From Hydractinia symbiolongicarpus (lineage: Eukaryota; Cnidaria; Hydrozoa; Anthoathecata; Hydractiniidae): a DNA stretch of 64,000 nt. Each line of letters opens with the position of its first letter. The first letter of the stretch is position 1. The notes beneath the pieces are model-generated. The model had not been told where the DNA came from, did not search any database, and saw only the letters and a list, made by a program, of their open reading frames with translations. The DNA lies in assembly GCF_029227915.1 (NCBI RefSeq), contig NC_079888.1, positions 24,868,501 through 24,932,500 of the forward strand, written 5' to 3'. Both the position numbers and the translations under genes were made by a program. Shown piece after piece: positions 13,381 through 27,365 of this stretch.

Positions 13381-14192
13381 GTACCCGGGGAGTAAACTCA
13401 TTTCCCAAACGATTTTTTAAATTTATATTTTACCACTAAAGCCCATGAGACTTGTAGTTTTTAAAAATGTTTTCATTTTTGCTGAGACGCTGAATAAAAG
13501 AAGTTTAATCGCCAACAAACGAAAACCCGCGATTTCCCGTAAATCCCGGACTCGGCCCGTATAGTCAAAAGTATACAAAGAAAGTACCCAGGGAGTAAAC
13601 TCATTTCCCAAACGATTATTTAAATTATTATTTCACCACTAAAGCCCATGAGACTTGTAGTTTTTAAAAATGGTTTCATTTTTGATGAGACGCAGAATAA
13701 AAGAAGTTTAATCGCCGGCAAACGAAAACCCGCGATTTCCCGTAAATCCCGGACTCGGCCCGTATAGTCAAAAGTATACAAGGAAAGTACCCAGTGAGTA
13801 AACTCATTTCTCGAAGGAATTTTTAAATTATTTTTTCACCACTAAAATGCATGAGACTTGTAGTTTTCAGAAATGTTTTCATTTTTGATGAGACGCTTAA
13901 TGAAAGTGGTTTAATCGCCGGCAAACGAAAACCCGCGATTTCCCGTAAATCCCCGGCTTGGCCCGTATAGTCGAATGTATACAAAGAAAGTACCCTGTGA
14001 GTAAACTCATTTCCAAAACGATTTTTTAAATTATCTTTTCACCACTAAAAGGCTTGAGACTTGTAGTTTTCAAAAATGTTTTTATTTTTGATGAGACGCT
14101 GAATAAAAGAAGTTTAATCGCCGGCAAACGAAAACCCGCCATTTCCCGTAAACCCCGGGCTTGGCCCGTATAGTTGAATGTATACAAAGAAA
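13381..14192 (+). repeat. Shortened module II copy (J-L-H-G, F and K missing)
   Basis: J begins at 13381 (the TATATTTTACC form) but is followed directly by L (CCCAAACGATTATTT near 13606), then H and G. This equals the full module with two monomers removed exactly in register, as unequal exchange between J/F and K/L would produce. G here ends GGGCTTGG...GTTGAATG instead of GACTCGACCCGCATAG, so its right end has also recombined with a D/C-type neighbour. Confidence 0.75.
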
Positions 14193-16052
14193 GTACCCAG
14201 GGAGTAAACTCATTTCCTGAACGATTTTTTAAATTTTTTTTTCACCACTAAAACGCATGAGACTTGTAGTTTTCAAAAATGTTTTCATTTTTGATGAGAC
14301 GCTGAATAAAAGAAGTTTAATCGCCGGTAAACGAAAACCTGCGACTTCCCGTAAATCCCGGACTCGGCCCGTATAGTCAAAAGTATACAAAGAAAGTACC
14401 CGGGGTGTAAACTCATTTCCCGAACGATTTTTTAAATTATTATTTCAGCACTAAAGCCCATGAGACTTGTAGTTTTTAAAAATGTTTTCATTTTTGATGA
14501 GACGCTGAATAAAAGAAGTTTAATTGCCGGCAAACGAAAACCCGCTACTTCCCGTAAATCCCGGACTCGGCCCGTATAGTCAAAAGTATACAAAGAAAGT
14601 ACCCAGGGAGTAAACTCATTTCCTGAACGATTTTTTAAATTTTTTTTTCACCACTAAAATGCATGAGACTTGTAGTTTTCAAAAATGTTTTCATTTTTGA
14701 TGAGACGCTGAATAAAAGAAGTTTATCGCCGGTAAACGAAAACCCGCGACTTCCCGTAAATCTCGGACTCGGCCCGTATAGTCAAAAGTATACAAAGAAA
14801 GTACCCGGGGTGTAAACTCATTTCCCGAACGATTTTTTAAATTATTATTTCACCACTAAAGCCCATGAGACTTGTAGTTTTTAAAAATGGTTTCATTTTT
14901 GATGAGACGCAGAATAAAAGAAGTTTAATCGCCGGCAAACGAAAACCCGCGATTTCCCGTAAATCCCGGACTCGGCCCGTATAGTCAAAAGTATACAAGG
15001 AAAGTACCCAGTGAGTAAACTCATTTCTCGAAGGAATTTTTAAATTATTTTTTCACCACTAAAATGCATGAGACTTGTAGTTTTCAGAAATGTTTTCATT
15101 TTTGATGAGACGCTTAATGAAAGTGGTTTAATCGCCGGCAAACGAAAACCCGCGATTTCCCGTAAATCCCCGGCTTGGCCCGTATAGTCGAATGTATACA
15201 AAGAAAGTACCCTGTAAGTAAACTCATTTCCAAAACGATTTTTTAAATTATCTTTTCACCACTAAAAGGCTTGAGACTTGTAGTTTTCAAAAATGTTTTT
15301 ATTTTTGATGAGACGCTGAATAAAAGAAGTTTAATCGCCGGCAAACGAAAACCCGCCATTTCCCGTAAACCCCGGGATTGGCCCGTATAGTCGAATGTAT
15401 ACAAAGAAAGTACCCAGGGAGTAAACTCATTTCCTGAACGATTTTTTAAATTTTTTTTTCACCACTAAAACGCATGAGACTTGCAGTTTTCAAAAATGTT
15501 TTCATTTTTGATGAGACGCTGAATAAAAGAAGTTTAATCGCCGGTAAACGAAAACCCGCGACTTCCCGTAAATCCCGGACTCGGCCCGTATAGTCAAAAG
15601 TATACAAAGAAAGTACCCGGGGTGTAAACTCATTTCCCGAACGATTTTTTAAATTATTATTTCAGCACTAAAGCCCATGAGACTTGTAGTTTTTAAAAAT
15701 GTTTTCACTTTTGATGAGACGCTGAATAAAAGAAGTTTAATTGCCGGCAAACGAAAACCCGCGACTTCCCGTAAATCCCGGACTCGGCCCGTATAGTCAA
15801 AAGTATACAAAGAAAGTACCCAGGGAGTAAACTCATTTCCTGAACGATTTTTTTAATTTTTTTTTCACCACTAAAATGCATGAGACTTGTAGTTTTCAAA
15901 AATGTTTTCATTTTTGATGAGACGCTGAATAAAAGAAGTTTATCGCCGGTAAACGAAAACCCGCGACTTCCCGTAAATCTCGGACTCGGCCCGTATAGTC
16001 AAAAGTATACAAAGAAAGTACCCGGGGTGTAAACTCATTTCCCGAACGATTT
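13619..16052 (+). repeat. Six-monomer tandem duplication, 1217-bp period (13619-14835 / 14836-16052)
   Basis: Shared rare marks are AAAATGGTTTCATT with GACGCAGAATAAAAG, TTTCTCGAAGG, TTTCAGCAC, and the one-base-short AAGTTTATCGCCGG with AAATCTCGG. The one-base losses explain why the period is 1217 rather than about 1218. Differences seen are CCCTGTGAG versus CCCTGTAAG, CCCGGGCTTGG versus CCCGGGATTGG, TAGTTGAATG versus TAGTCGAATG, and CATTTTTG versus CACTTTTG. Confidence 0.78.
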
Positions 16053-19000
16053 TTTAAATTATTATTTCACCACTAAAGCCCATGAGACTTGTAGTTTTTA
16101 AAAATGTTTTCATTTTTGATGAGACGCTGAATAAAAGAAGTTTAATTGCCCGCAAACGAAAACCCGCGATTTCCCGTAAATCCCGGTCTCGGCCCGTATA
16201 GTCAAAAGTATACAAGGAAAGTACCCAGTGAGTAAACTCATTTCCCTAACGAATTTTTAAATTATTTTTTCACCACTAAAACGCATGAGACTTGTAGTTT
16301 TCAAAAATGTTTTCATTTTTGATGAGACGCTGAATAAAAGAAGTTTAATTGGCGGCAAACGAAAACCCGCGACTTCCCGTAAATCCCGGACTCGGCCCGT
16401 ATAGTCAAAAGTATACAAAGAAAGTACCCAGGGAGTAAACTCATTTCCCGAACGATTTTTAAATTAATTTTCACCACTAAAACGCATGAGACTTGTAGTT
16501 TTCAGAAATGTTTTCATTTTTGATGAGACGCTTAATGAAAGTTGTTTAATCGCCGGCAAACAAAAACCCGCGATTTCCCGTAAATCCCGGGCTTGGCCCG
16601 TATAGTCGAATGTATACAAAGAAAGTACCCTGTGAGTAAACTCATTTCCGAAAGGATTTTTTCAATTATCTTTTCACCACTAAAACGCATGAGACTTGCA
16701 GTTTTCAAAAATGTTTTCATTTTTGATGAGAGGCTTAATAAAAGAGGTTTAATCGCCGGCAAACGAAATCCCGCGATTTCCCGTAAATCCCGGGCTTGGC
16801 CCGTATAGTCGAATGTATACAAAGAAAGTACCCAGGGAGTAAACTCATTTCCTGAACGATTTTTTAAATTTTTTTTTCACCACTAAAACGCATGAGACTT
16901 GTAGTTTTCAAAAATGTTTTCATTTTTGATGAGACGCTGAATAAAAGAAGTTTAATCGCCGGTAAACGAAAACCCGCGACTTCCCGTAAATCCCGGACTC
17001 GGCCCGTATAGTCAAAAGTATACAAAGAAAGTACCCAGGGAGTAAACTCATTTCCCGAACGATTTTTTAAATTAATTTTCACCACTAAAACGCATAAGAC
17101 TTGTAGTTTTTAAAAATGTTTTCATTTTTGATGAGACGCTGAATAAAAGAAGTTTAATCGCTGGTAAACGAAAACCCGCGACTTCCCGTAAATCCCGGAC
17201 TCGGCCCGTATAGTCAAAAGTATACAAAGAAAGTACCCGGGGTGTAAACTCATTTCCCGAACGATTTTTTAAATTATTATTTCACCACTAAAGCCCATGA
17301 GACTTGTAGTTTTTAAAAATGTTTTCATTTTTGATGAGACGCTGAATAAAAGAAGTTTAATTGCCGGCAAACGAAAACCCGCGACTTCCCGTAAATCCCG
17401 GACTCGGCCCGTATAGTCAAAAGTATACAAAGAAAGTACCCCGGGAGTAAACTCATTTCCCGAACGATTTTTTAAATTAATTTTCACCACTAAAACGCAT
17501 GAGACTTGTAGTTTTCAAAAATGTTTTCATTTTTGATGAGAGGCTTAATAAAAGAGGTTTAATCGCCGGCAAACGAAATCCCGCGATTTCCCGTAAATCC
17601 CGGACTCGGCCCGTATAGTCAAAAGTATACAAAGAAAGTACCCGGGGTGTAAACTCATTTCCCGAACGATTTTTTAAATTATTATTTCAGCACTAAAGCC
17701 CATGAGACTTGTAGTTTTTAAAAATGTTTTCATTTTTGATGAGACGCTGAATAAAAGAAGTTTAATTGCCGGCAAACGAAAACCCGCGACTTCCCGTAAA
17801 TCCCGGACTCGGCCCGTATAGTCAAAAGTATACAAAGAAAGTACCCAGGGAGTAAACTCATTTCCTGAACGATTTTTTAAATTTTTTTTTCACCACTAAA
17901 ATGCATGAGACTTGTAGTTTTCAAAAATGTTTTCATTTTTGATGAGACGCTGAATAAAAGAAGTTTATCGCCGGTAAACGAAAACCCGCGACTTCCCGTA
18001 AATCTCGGACTCGGCCCGTATAGTCAAAAGTATACAAAGAAAGTACCCGGGGTGTAAACTCATTTCCCGAACGATTTTTTAAATTATTATTTCACCACTA
18101 AAGCCCATGAGACTTGTAGTTTTTAAAAATGTTTTCATTTTTGATGAGACGCTGAATAAAAGAAGTTTAATTGCCCGCAAACGAAAACCCGCGATTTCCC
18201 GTAAATCCCGGTCTCGGCCCGTATAGTCAAAAGTATACAAGGAAAGTACCCAGTGAGTAAACTCATTTCCCTAACGAATTTTTAAATTATTTTTTCACCA
18301 CTAAAACGCATGAGACTTGTAGTTTTCAAAAATGTTTTCATTTTTGATGAGACGCTGAATAAAAGAAGTTTAATTGGCGGCAAACGAAAACCCGCGACTT
18401 CCCGTAAATCCCGGACTCGGCCCGTATAGTCAAAAGTATACAAAGAAAGTACCCAGGGAGTAAACTCATTTCCCGAACGATTTTTAAATTAATTTTCACC
18501 ACTAAAACGCATGAGACTTGTAGTTTTCAGAAATGTTTTCATTTTTGATGAGACGCTTAATGAAAGTTGTTTAATCGCCGGCAAACAAAAACCCGCGATT
18601 TCCCGTAAATCCCGGGCTTGGCCCGTATAGTCGAATGTATACAAAGAAAGTACCCTGTGAGTAAACTCATTTCCGAAAGGATTTTTTCAATTATCTTTTC
18701 ACCACTAAAACGCATGAGACTTGCAGTTTTCAAAAATGTTTTCATTTTTGATGAGAGGCTTAATAAAAGAGGTTTAATCGCCGGCAAACGAAATCCCGCG
18801 ATTTCCCGTAAATCCCGGGCTTGGCCCGTATAGTCGAATGTATACAAAGAAAGTACCCAGGGAGTAAACTCATTTCCTGAACGATTTTTTAAATTTTTTT
18901 TTCACCACTAAAACGCATGAGACTTGTAGTTTTCAAAAATGTTTTCATTTTTGATGAGACGCTGAATAAAAGAAGTTTAATCGCCGGTAAACGAAAACCC

Positions 19001-19612
19001 GCGACTTCCCGTAAATCCCGGACTCGGCCCGTATAGTCAAAAGTATACAAAGAAAGTACCCAGGGAGTAAACTCATTTCCCGAACGATTTTTTAAATTAA
19101 TTTTCACCACTAAAACGCATGAGACTTGTAGTTTTTAAAAATGTTTTCATTTTTGATGAGACGCTGAATAAAAGAAGTTTAATCACTGGTAAACGAAAAC
19201 CCGCGACTTCCCGTAAATCCCGGACTCGGCCCGTATAGTCAAAAGTATACAAAGAAAGTACCCGGGGTGTAAACTCATTTCCCGAACGATTTTTTAAATT
19301 ATTATTTCACCACTAAAGCCCATGAGACTTGTAGTTTTTAAAAATGTTTTCATTTTTGATGAGACGCTGAATAAAAGAAGTTTAATTGCCGGCAAACGAA
19401 AACCCGCGACTTCCCGTAAATCCCGGACTCGGCCCGTATAGTCAAAAGTATACAAAGAAAGTACCCCGGGAGTAAACTCATTTCCCGAACGATTTTTTAA
19501 ATTAATTTTCACCACTAAAACGCATGAGACTTGTAGTTTTCAAAAATGTTTTCATTTTTGATGAGAGGCTTAATAAAAGAGGTTTAATCGCCGGCAAACG
19601 AAATCCCGCGAT
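15563..19612 (+). repeat. Ten-monomer tandem duplication, 2025-bp period (15563-17587 / 17588-19612)
   Basis: The ten-monomer block, which includes one E-C-D run, occurs twice. Shared rare marks are TTAATTGCCCGCAAACG, TTAATTGGCGGC and GTACCCCGGGAGTAAAC. Differences found by eye are CACTTTTGATG versus CATTTTTGATG, one A/T change in the T-tract near 15853, CATAAGACTTG versus CATGAGACTTG, and TCGCTGG versus TCACTGG. That is about four in 2 kb. The breakpoint lies in the GC-rich TTCCCGTAAATCCCGG segment. Confidence 0.83.
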
Positions 19613-21690
19613 TTCCCGTAAATCCCGGGCTTGGCCCGTATAGTCGAATGTATACAAAGAAAGTACCCAGGGAGTAAACTCATTTCCTGAACGATTTTTT
19701 AAATTTTTTTTTCACCACTAAAATGCATGAGACTTGTAGTTTTCAAAAATGTTCTCATTTTTGATGAGACGCTGAATAAAAGAAGTTTAATCGCCGGTAA
19801 ACGAAAACCCGCGACTTCCCGTAAATCCCGGACTCGGCCCGTATAGTCAAAAGTATACAAAGAAAGTACCCGGGGTGTAAACTCATTTCACGAACGATTT
19901 TTTAAATTATTATTTCACCACTAAAGCCCATGAGACTTGTAGTTTTTAAAAATGTTTTCATTTTTGATGAGACGCTGAATAAAAGAAGTTTAATTGCCGG
20001 CAAACGAAAACCCGCGACTTCCCGTAAATCCCGGACTCGGCCCGTATAGTCAAAAGTATACAAAGAAAGTACCCAGGGAGTAAACTCATTTCCCGAACGA
20101 TTTTTTAAATTAATTTTCACCACTAAAACGCATGAGACTTGTAGTTTTCAGAAATGTTTTTATTTTTGATGAGACGCTTAATGAAAGTTGTTTAATCGCC
20201 GGCAAACAAAAACCCGCGATTTCCCGCAAATCCCGGGCTTGGCCCGTATAGTCAAAAGTGTACAAAGAAAGTACCCAGTGAGTAAACTCATTTCCCGAAG
20301 GAATTTTTAAATTATTTTTTCACCACTAAAATGCATGAGACTTGTAGTTTTCAAAAATGTTTTCATTTTTGATGAGACGCTGAATAAAAGAAGTTTAATC
20401 GCCGGTAAACGAAAACCCGCGACTTCCCGTAAATCCCGGACTCGGCCCGTATAGTCAAAAGTATACAAAGAAAGTACCCGGGGTGTAAACTCATTTCCCG
20501 AACGATTTTTTAAATTATTATTTCAGCACTAAAGCCCATGAGACTTGTAGTTTTTAAAAATGTTTTCATTTTTGATGAGACGCTGAATAAAAGATGTTTA
20601 ATTGCCGGCAAACGAAAACCCGCGACTTCCCGTAAATCCCGGACTCGGCCCGTATAGTCAAAAGTATACAAAGAAAGTACCCAGGGAGTAAACTCATTTC
20701 CTGAACGATTTTTTAAATTTTTTTTTCACCACTAAAATGCATGAGACTTGTAGTTTTCAAAAATGTTTTCATTTTTGATGAGACGCTGAATAAAAGAAGT
20801 TTAATCGCCGGTAAACGAAAACCCGCGACTTCCCGTAAATCCCGGACTCGGCCCGTATAGTCAAAAGTATACAAAGAAAGTACCCGGGGTGTAAACTCAT
20901 TTCCTGAACGATTTTTTAAATTATTATTTCAGCACTAAAGCCCATGAGACTTGTAGTTTTTAAAAATGTTTTCATTTTTGATGAGACGCTGAATAAAAGA
21001 AGTTTAATTGCCGGCAAAGGAAAACCCGCGACTTCCCGTAAATCCCGGACTCGGCCCGTATAGTCAAAAGTATACAAAGAAAGTACCCAGGGAGTAAACT
21101 CATTTCCTGAACGATTTTTTAAATTTTTTTTTCACCACTAAAATGCATGAGACTTGTAGTTTTCAAAAATGTTTTCATTTTTGATGAGACGCTGAATAAA
21201 AGAAGTTTATCGCCGGTAAACGAAAACCCGTGACTTCCCGTAAATCTCGGACTCGGCCCGTATAGTCAAAAGTATACAAAGAAAGTACCCGGGGTGTAAA
21301 CTCATTTCCCGAACGATTTTTTAAATTATTATTTCACCACTAAAGCCCATGAGACTTGTAGTTTTTAAAAATGTTTTCATTTTTGATGAGACGCTGAATA
21401 AAAGAAGTTTAATCGCCGGCAAACGAAAACCCGCGATTTCCCGTAAATCCCGGGCTTGGCCCGTATAGTCAAAAGTATACAAAGAAAGTACCCAGGGTGT
21501 AAACTCATTTCCCGAACGATTTTTTAAATTATTTTTTCACCACTAAAAGGCATGAGACTTGTAGTTTTCAAAAATGTTTTCATTTTTGATGAGACGCTGA
21601 ATAAAAGAAGTTTAATCGTCGGCAAACGAAAACCTGCGATTTCCCGTAAATCCCGGACTCGGCCCGTATAGTCAAAAGTATACAAAGAAA

Positions 21691-22908
21691 GTACCCGGAG
21701 AGTAAACTCATTTCCCAAACGATTTTTTAAATTTATATTTTACCACTAAAGCCCATGAGACTTGTAGTTTTTAAAAATGTTTTCATTTTTGCTGAGACGC
21801 TGAATAAAAGAAGTTTAATCGCCGGCAAACGAAAACCCGCGATTTCCCGTAAATCCCGGTCTCGGCCCGTATAGTCAAAAGTATACAAGGAAAGTACCCA
21901 GTGAGTAAACTCATTTCCCTAACGAATTTTTAAATTAATTTTTCACCACTAAAACGCATGAGACTTGTAGTTTTCAAAAATGTTTTCATTTTTGATGAGA
22001 CGCTGAATAAAAGAAGTTTAATCGCCGGCAAACGAAAACCTGCGGTTTCCCGTAAATCCCGGACTCGGCCCGTATAGTCAAAAGTATACGAAGAAAGTAC
22101 CCAGGGTGTAAACTCATTTCCCGAACGATTTTTTAAATTATTTTTTCACCACTAAAACGCATGAGACTTGTAGTTTTCAAAAATGTTTTCATTTTTGATG
22201 AGACGCTGAATAAAAGAAGTTTAATCGCCGGCAAACGAAAACCTGCGACTTCCCGTAAATCCCGGACTCGGCCCGTATAGTCAAAAGTATACAAAGAAAG
22301 TACCCAGGGAGTAAACTCATTTCCCAAACGATTATTTAAATTATTATTTCACCACTAAAGCCCATGAGACTTGTAGTTTTTAAAAATGGTTTCATTTTTG
22401 ATGAGACGCAGAATAAAAGAAGTTTAATCGCCGGCAAACGAAAACCCGCGATTTCCCGTAAATCTCGGACTCGGCCCGTGTAGTCAAAAGTATACAAGGA
22501 AAGTACCCAGTGAGTAAACTCATTTCTCGAAGGAATTTTTAAATTATTTTTTCACCACTAAAATGCATGAGACTTGTAGTTTTCAGAAATGTTTTCATTT
22601 TTGATGAGACGCTTAATGAAAGTGGTTTAATCGCCGACAAACGAAAACCCGCGATTTCCCGTAAATCCCCGGCTTGGCCCGTATAGTCGAATGTATACAA
22701 AGAAAGTACCCTGTGAGTAAACTCATTTCCAAAACGATTTTTTAAATTATCTTTTCACCACTAAAAGGCTTGAGACTTGTAGTTTTCAAAAATGTTTTTA
22801 TTTTTGATGAGACGCTGAATAAAAGAAGTTTAATCGCCGGCAAACGAAAACCCGCCATTTCCCGTAAACCCCGGACTCGACCCGCATAGTCAAAAGTATA
22901 CAAAGAAA
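21691..22908 (+). repeat. Higher-order module II copy (J-F-K-L-H-G)
   Basis: A complete six-monomer copy with all diagnostic marks in order. Private changes include CCCGGAGAG at the start of J, AAATTAATTTTTCACC in F, and CGGCCCGTGTAG with AAATGGTTTCATT in L. The GTGTAG and ATGGTTTC changes are shared with the L monomer copied near 23.8 kb. Confidence 0.8.
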
Positions 22909-25098
22909 GTACCCAGGGAGTAAACTCATTTCCCGAACGATTTTTTAAATTATTTTTTCACCACTAAAAGGCATGAGACTTGTAGTTTTCAAAAATGTTT
23001 TCATTTTTGATGAGACGCTGAATAAAAGAAGTTTAATCGCCGGCAAACGAAAACCCGCGATTTCCCGTAAATCCCGGGCTTGGCCCGTATAGTCAAAAGT
23101 ATACAAAGAAAGTACCCAGGGAGTAAACTCATTTCCCGAACGATTTTTTAAATTAATTTTCACCACTAAAACGCATGAGACTTGTAGTTTTCAGAAATGT
23201 TTTCATTTTTGATGAGACGCTTAATGAAAGTTGTTTAATCGCCGGCAAACAAAAACCCGCGATTTCCCGTAAATCCCGGGCTTGGCCCGTATAGTCGAAT
23301 GTATACAAAGAAAGTACTCTGTGAGTAAACTCATTTCCGAAAGGATTTTTTCAATTATCTTTTCACCACTAAAACGCATGAGACTGCAGTTTTCAAAAAT
23401 GTTTTCATTTTTGATGAGAGGCTTAATAAAAGAGGTTTAATCGCCGGCAAACGAAAACCCGCGATTTCTCGTAAATCCCTGGCTTGGCCCGTATAGTCGA
23501 ATGTATACAAAGAAAGTACCCAGGGAGTAAACTCATTTCCTGAACGATTTTTTAAATTTTTTTTTCACCACTAAAATGCATGAGACTTGTAGTTTTCAAA
23601 AATGTTTTAATTTTTGATGAGACGCTGAATAAAAGAAGTTTATCGCCGGTAAACGAAAACCCGCGACTTCCCGTAAATCTCGGACTCGGCCCGTATAGTC
23701 AAAAGTATACAAAGAAAGTACCCAGGGAGTAAACTCATTTCCCAAACGATTATTTAAATTATTATTTCACCACTAAAGCCCATGAGACTTGTAGTTTTTA
23801 AAAATGGTTTCATTTTTGATGAGACGCAGAATAAAAGAAGTTTAATCGCCGGCAAACGAAAACCCGCGATTTCCCGTAAATCTCGGACTCGGCCCGTGTA
23901 GTCAAAAGTATACAAGGAAAGTACCCAGTGAGTAAACTCATTTCTCGAAGGAATTTTTAAATTATTTTTTCACCACTAAAATGCATGAGACTTGTAGTTT
24001 TCAGAAATGTTTTCATTTTTGATGAGACGCTTAATGAAAGTGGTTTAATCGCCGACAAACGAAAACCCGCGATTTCCCGTAAATCCCCGGCTTGGCCCGT
24101 ATAGTCGAATGTATACAAAGAAAGTACCCTGTGAGTAAACTCATTTCCAAAACGATTTTTTAAATTATCTTTTCACCACTAAAAGGCTTGAGACTTGTAG
24201 TTTTCAAAAATGTTTTTATTTTTGATGAGACGCTGAATAAAAGAAGTTTAATCGCCGGCAAACGAAAACCCGCCATTTCCCGTAAACCCCGGACTCGACC
24301 CGCATAGTCAAAAGTATACAAAGAAAGTACCCAGGGAGTAAACTCATTTCCCGAACGATTTTTTAAATTATTTTTTCACCACTAAAAGGCATGAGACTTG
24401 TAGTTTTCAAAAATGTTTTCATTTTTGATGAGACGCTGAATAAAAGAAGTTTAATCGCCGGCAAACGAAAACCCGCGATTTCCCGTAAATCCCGGGCTTG
24501 GCCCGTATAGTCAAAAGTATACAAAGAAAGTACCCAGGGAGTAAACTCATTTCCCGAACGATTTTTTAAATTAATTTTCACCACTAAAACGCATGAGACT
24601 TGTAGTTTTCAGAAATGTTTTCATTTTTGATGAGACGCTTAATGAAAGTTGTTTAATCGCCGGCAAACAAAAACCCGCGATTTCCCGTAAATCCCGGGCT
24701 TGGCCCGTATAGTCGAATGTATACAAAGAAAGTACTCTGTGAGTAAACTCATTTCCGAAAGGATTTTTTCAATTATCTTTTCACCACTAAAACGCATGAG
24801 ACTGCAGTTTTCAAAAATGTTTTCATTTTTGATGAGAGGCTTAATAAAAGAGGTTTAATCGCCGGCAAACGAAAACCCGCGATTTCTCGTAAATCCCGGG
24901 CTTGGCCCGTATAGTCGAATGTATACAAAGAAAGTACCCAGGGAGTAAACTCATTTCCTGAACGATTTTTTAAATTTTTTTTTCACCACTAAAATGCATG
25001 AGACTTGTAGTTTTCAAAAATGTTTGAATTTTTGATGAGACGCTGAATAAAAGAAGTTTATCGCCGGTAAACGAAAACCCGCGACTTCCCGTAAATCT
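22263..25098 (+). repeat. Seven-monomer tandem duplication, 1418-bp period (22263-23680 / 23681-25098)
   Basis: The order L-H-G-x-E-C-D occurs twice in direct succession. Shared rare marks are CGGCCCGTGTAG, CGCCGACAAACG, GTACTCTGTGAG and the two-base deletion GAGACTGCAG. Differences seen are ATCCCTGGC versus ATCCCGGGC, and ATGTTTTAATT versus ATGTTTGAATT. The breakpoint is within AAATCTCGGACTCGG. Confidence 0.83.
23384..23389. other. Two-base deletion marker creating CTGCAG in a C monomer
   Basis: Normal C monomers read GAGACTTGCAG. Here TT is lost, giving GAGACTGCAG. The same change is at 24802-24807, 27031-27036 and 28652-28657, always in a C monomer that begins GTACTCTGTGAG. The four share one ancestor, so the marker traces the spread of this block. 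Confidence 0.85.
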
Positions 25099-25541
25099 CG
25101 GACTCGGCCCGTATAGTCAAAAGTATACAAAGAAAGTACCCGGGGTGTAAACTCATTTCCCGAACGATTTTTTAAATTATTATTTCACCACTAAAGCCCA
25201 TGAGACTTGTAGTTTTTAAAAATGTTTTCATTTTTGATGAGACGCTGAATAAAAGAAGTTCAATCGCCGGCAAACGAAAACCCGCGATTTCCCGTAAATC
25301 CCGGGCTTGGCCCGTATAGTCAAAAGTATACAAAGAAAGTACCCAGGGTGTAAACTCATTTCCCGAACGATTTTTTAAATTATTTTTTCACCACTAAAAG
25401 GCATGAGACTTGTAGTTTTCAAAAATGTTTTCATTTTTGATGAGACGCTGAATAAAAGAAGTTTAATCGTCGGCAAACGAAAACCTGCGATTTCCCGTAA
25501 ATCCCGGACTCGGCCCGTATAGTCAAAAGTATACAAAGAAA

Positions 25542-26555
25542 GTACCCGGGGAGTAAACTCATTTCCCAAACGATTTTTTAAATTTATATTTTACCACTAA
25601 AGCCCATGAGACTTGTAGTTTTTAAAAATGTTTTCATTTTTGCTGAGACGCTGAATAAAAGAAGTTTAATCGCCGGCAAACGAAAACCCGCGATTTCCCG
25701 TAAATCCCGGTCTCGGCCCGTATAGTCAAAAGTATACAAGGAAAGTACCCAGTGAGTAAACTCATTTCCCTAACGAATTTTTAAATTATTTTTTCACCAC
25801 TAAAACGCATGAGACTTGTAGTTTTCAAAAATGTTTTCATTTTTGATGAGACGCTGAATAAAAGAAGTTTAATCGCCGGCAAACGAAAACCTGCGGTTTC
25901 CCGTAAATCCCGGACTCGGCCCGTATAGTCAAAAGTATACAAAAAAGTACCCAGGGAGTAAACTCATTTCCCAAACGATTATTTAAATTATTATTTCACC
26001 ACTAAAGCCCATGAGACTTGTAATTTTTAAAAATGGTTTCATTTTTGATGAGACGCAGAATAAAAGAAGTTTAATCGCCGGCAAACGAAAACCCGCGATT
26101 TCCCGTAAATCTCGGACTCGGCCCGTATAGTCAAAAGTATACAAGGAAAGTACCCAGTGAGTAAACTCATTTCTCGAAGGAATTTTTAAATTATTTTTTC
26201 ACCACTAAAATGCATGAGACTTGTAGTTTTCAGAAATGTTTTCATTTTTGATGAGACGCTTAATGAAAGTGGTTTAATCGCCGGCAAACGAAAACCCGCG
26301 ATTTCCCGTAAATCCCCGGCTTGGCCCGTATAGTCGAATGTATACAAAGAAAGTACCCTGTGAGTAAACTCATTTCCAAAACGATTTTTTAAATTATCTT
26401 TTCACCACTAAAAGGCTTGAGACTTGTAGTTTTCAAAAATGTTTTTATTTTTGATGAGACGCTGAATAAAAGAAGTTTAATCGCCGGCAAACGAAAACCC
26501 GCCATTTCCCGTAAACCCCGGACTCGACCCGCATAGTCAAAAGTATACAAAGAAA
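25542..26555 (+). repeat. Shortened module II copy (J-F-L-H-G)
   Basis: Five monomers: J, F, then L directly (CCCAAACGATTATTT near 25971), H and G. K is missing. The F-L junction carries TATACAAAAAAGTACCC, one base shorter than the usual TATACAAAGAAAG, close to where the sequence switches from one lineage to the other. Confidence 0.75.
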
Positions 26556-27223
26556 GTACCCAGGGAGTAAACTCATTTCCCGAACGATTTTTTAAATTAT
26601 TTTTTCACCACTAAAAGGCATGAGACTTGTAGTTTTCAAAAATGTTTTCATTTTTGATGAGACGCTGAATAAAAGAAGTTTAATCGCCGGCAAACGAAAA
26701 CCCGCGATTTCCCGTAAATCCCGGGCTTGGCCCGAATAGTCAAAAGTATACAAAGAAAGTACCCAGGGAGTAAACTCATTTCCCGAACGATTTTTTAAAT
26801 TAATTTTCACCACTAAAACGCATGAGACTTGTAGTTTTCAGAAATGTTTTCATTTTTGATGAGACGCTTAATGAAAGTTGTTTAATCGCCGGCAAACAAA
26901 AACCCGCGATTTCCCGTAAATCCCGGGCTTGGCCCGTATAGTCGAATGTATACAAAGAAAGTACTCTGTGAGTAAACTCATTTCCGAAAGGATTTTTTCA
27001 ATTATCTTTTCACCACTAAAACGCATGAGACTGCAGTTTTCAAAAATGTTTTCATTTTTGATGAGAGGCTTAATAAAAGAGGTTTAATCGCCGGCAAACG
27101 AAAACCCGCGATTTCTCGTAAATCCCGGGCTTGGCCCGTATAGTCGAATGTATACAAAGAAAGTACCCAGGGAGTAAACTCATTTCCTGAACGATTTTTT
27201 AAATTTTTTTTTCACCACTAAAA
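25947..27223 (+). repeat. Third copy of the seven-monomer block (offset 2229 bp from the second)
   Basis: This stretch matches about 23718-24994, shifted by eleven monomers, and carries the same GTACTCTGTGAG, GAGACTGCAG and ATTTCTCGTAAATCC marks. It lacks the GTGTAG and CCGACAAAC changes of the other two. A G-x-E-C-D fragment of the same family recurs near 27.8-28.8 kb. The copies lie among unrelated module II sequence, so this was not a simple tandem expansion. Confidence 0.75.
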
Positions 27224-27365
27224 CGCATGAGACTTGTAGTTTTCAAAAATGTTTTCATTTTTGATGAGACGCTGAATAAAAGAAGTTTAATCGCCGGTAA
27301 ACGAAAACCCGCGACTTCCCGTAAATCCCGGACTCGGCCCGTATAGTCAAAAGTATACAAAGAAA

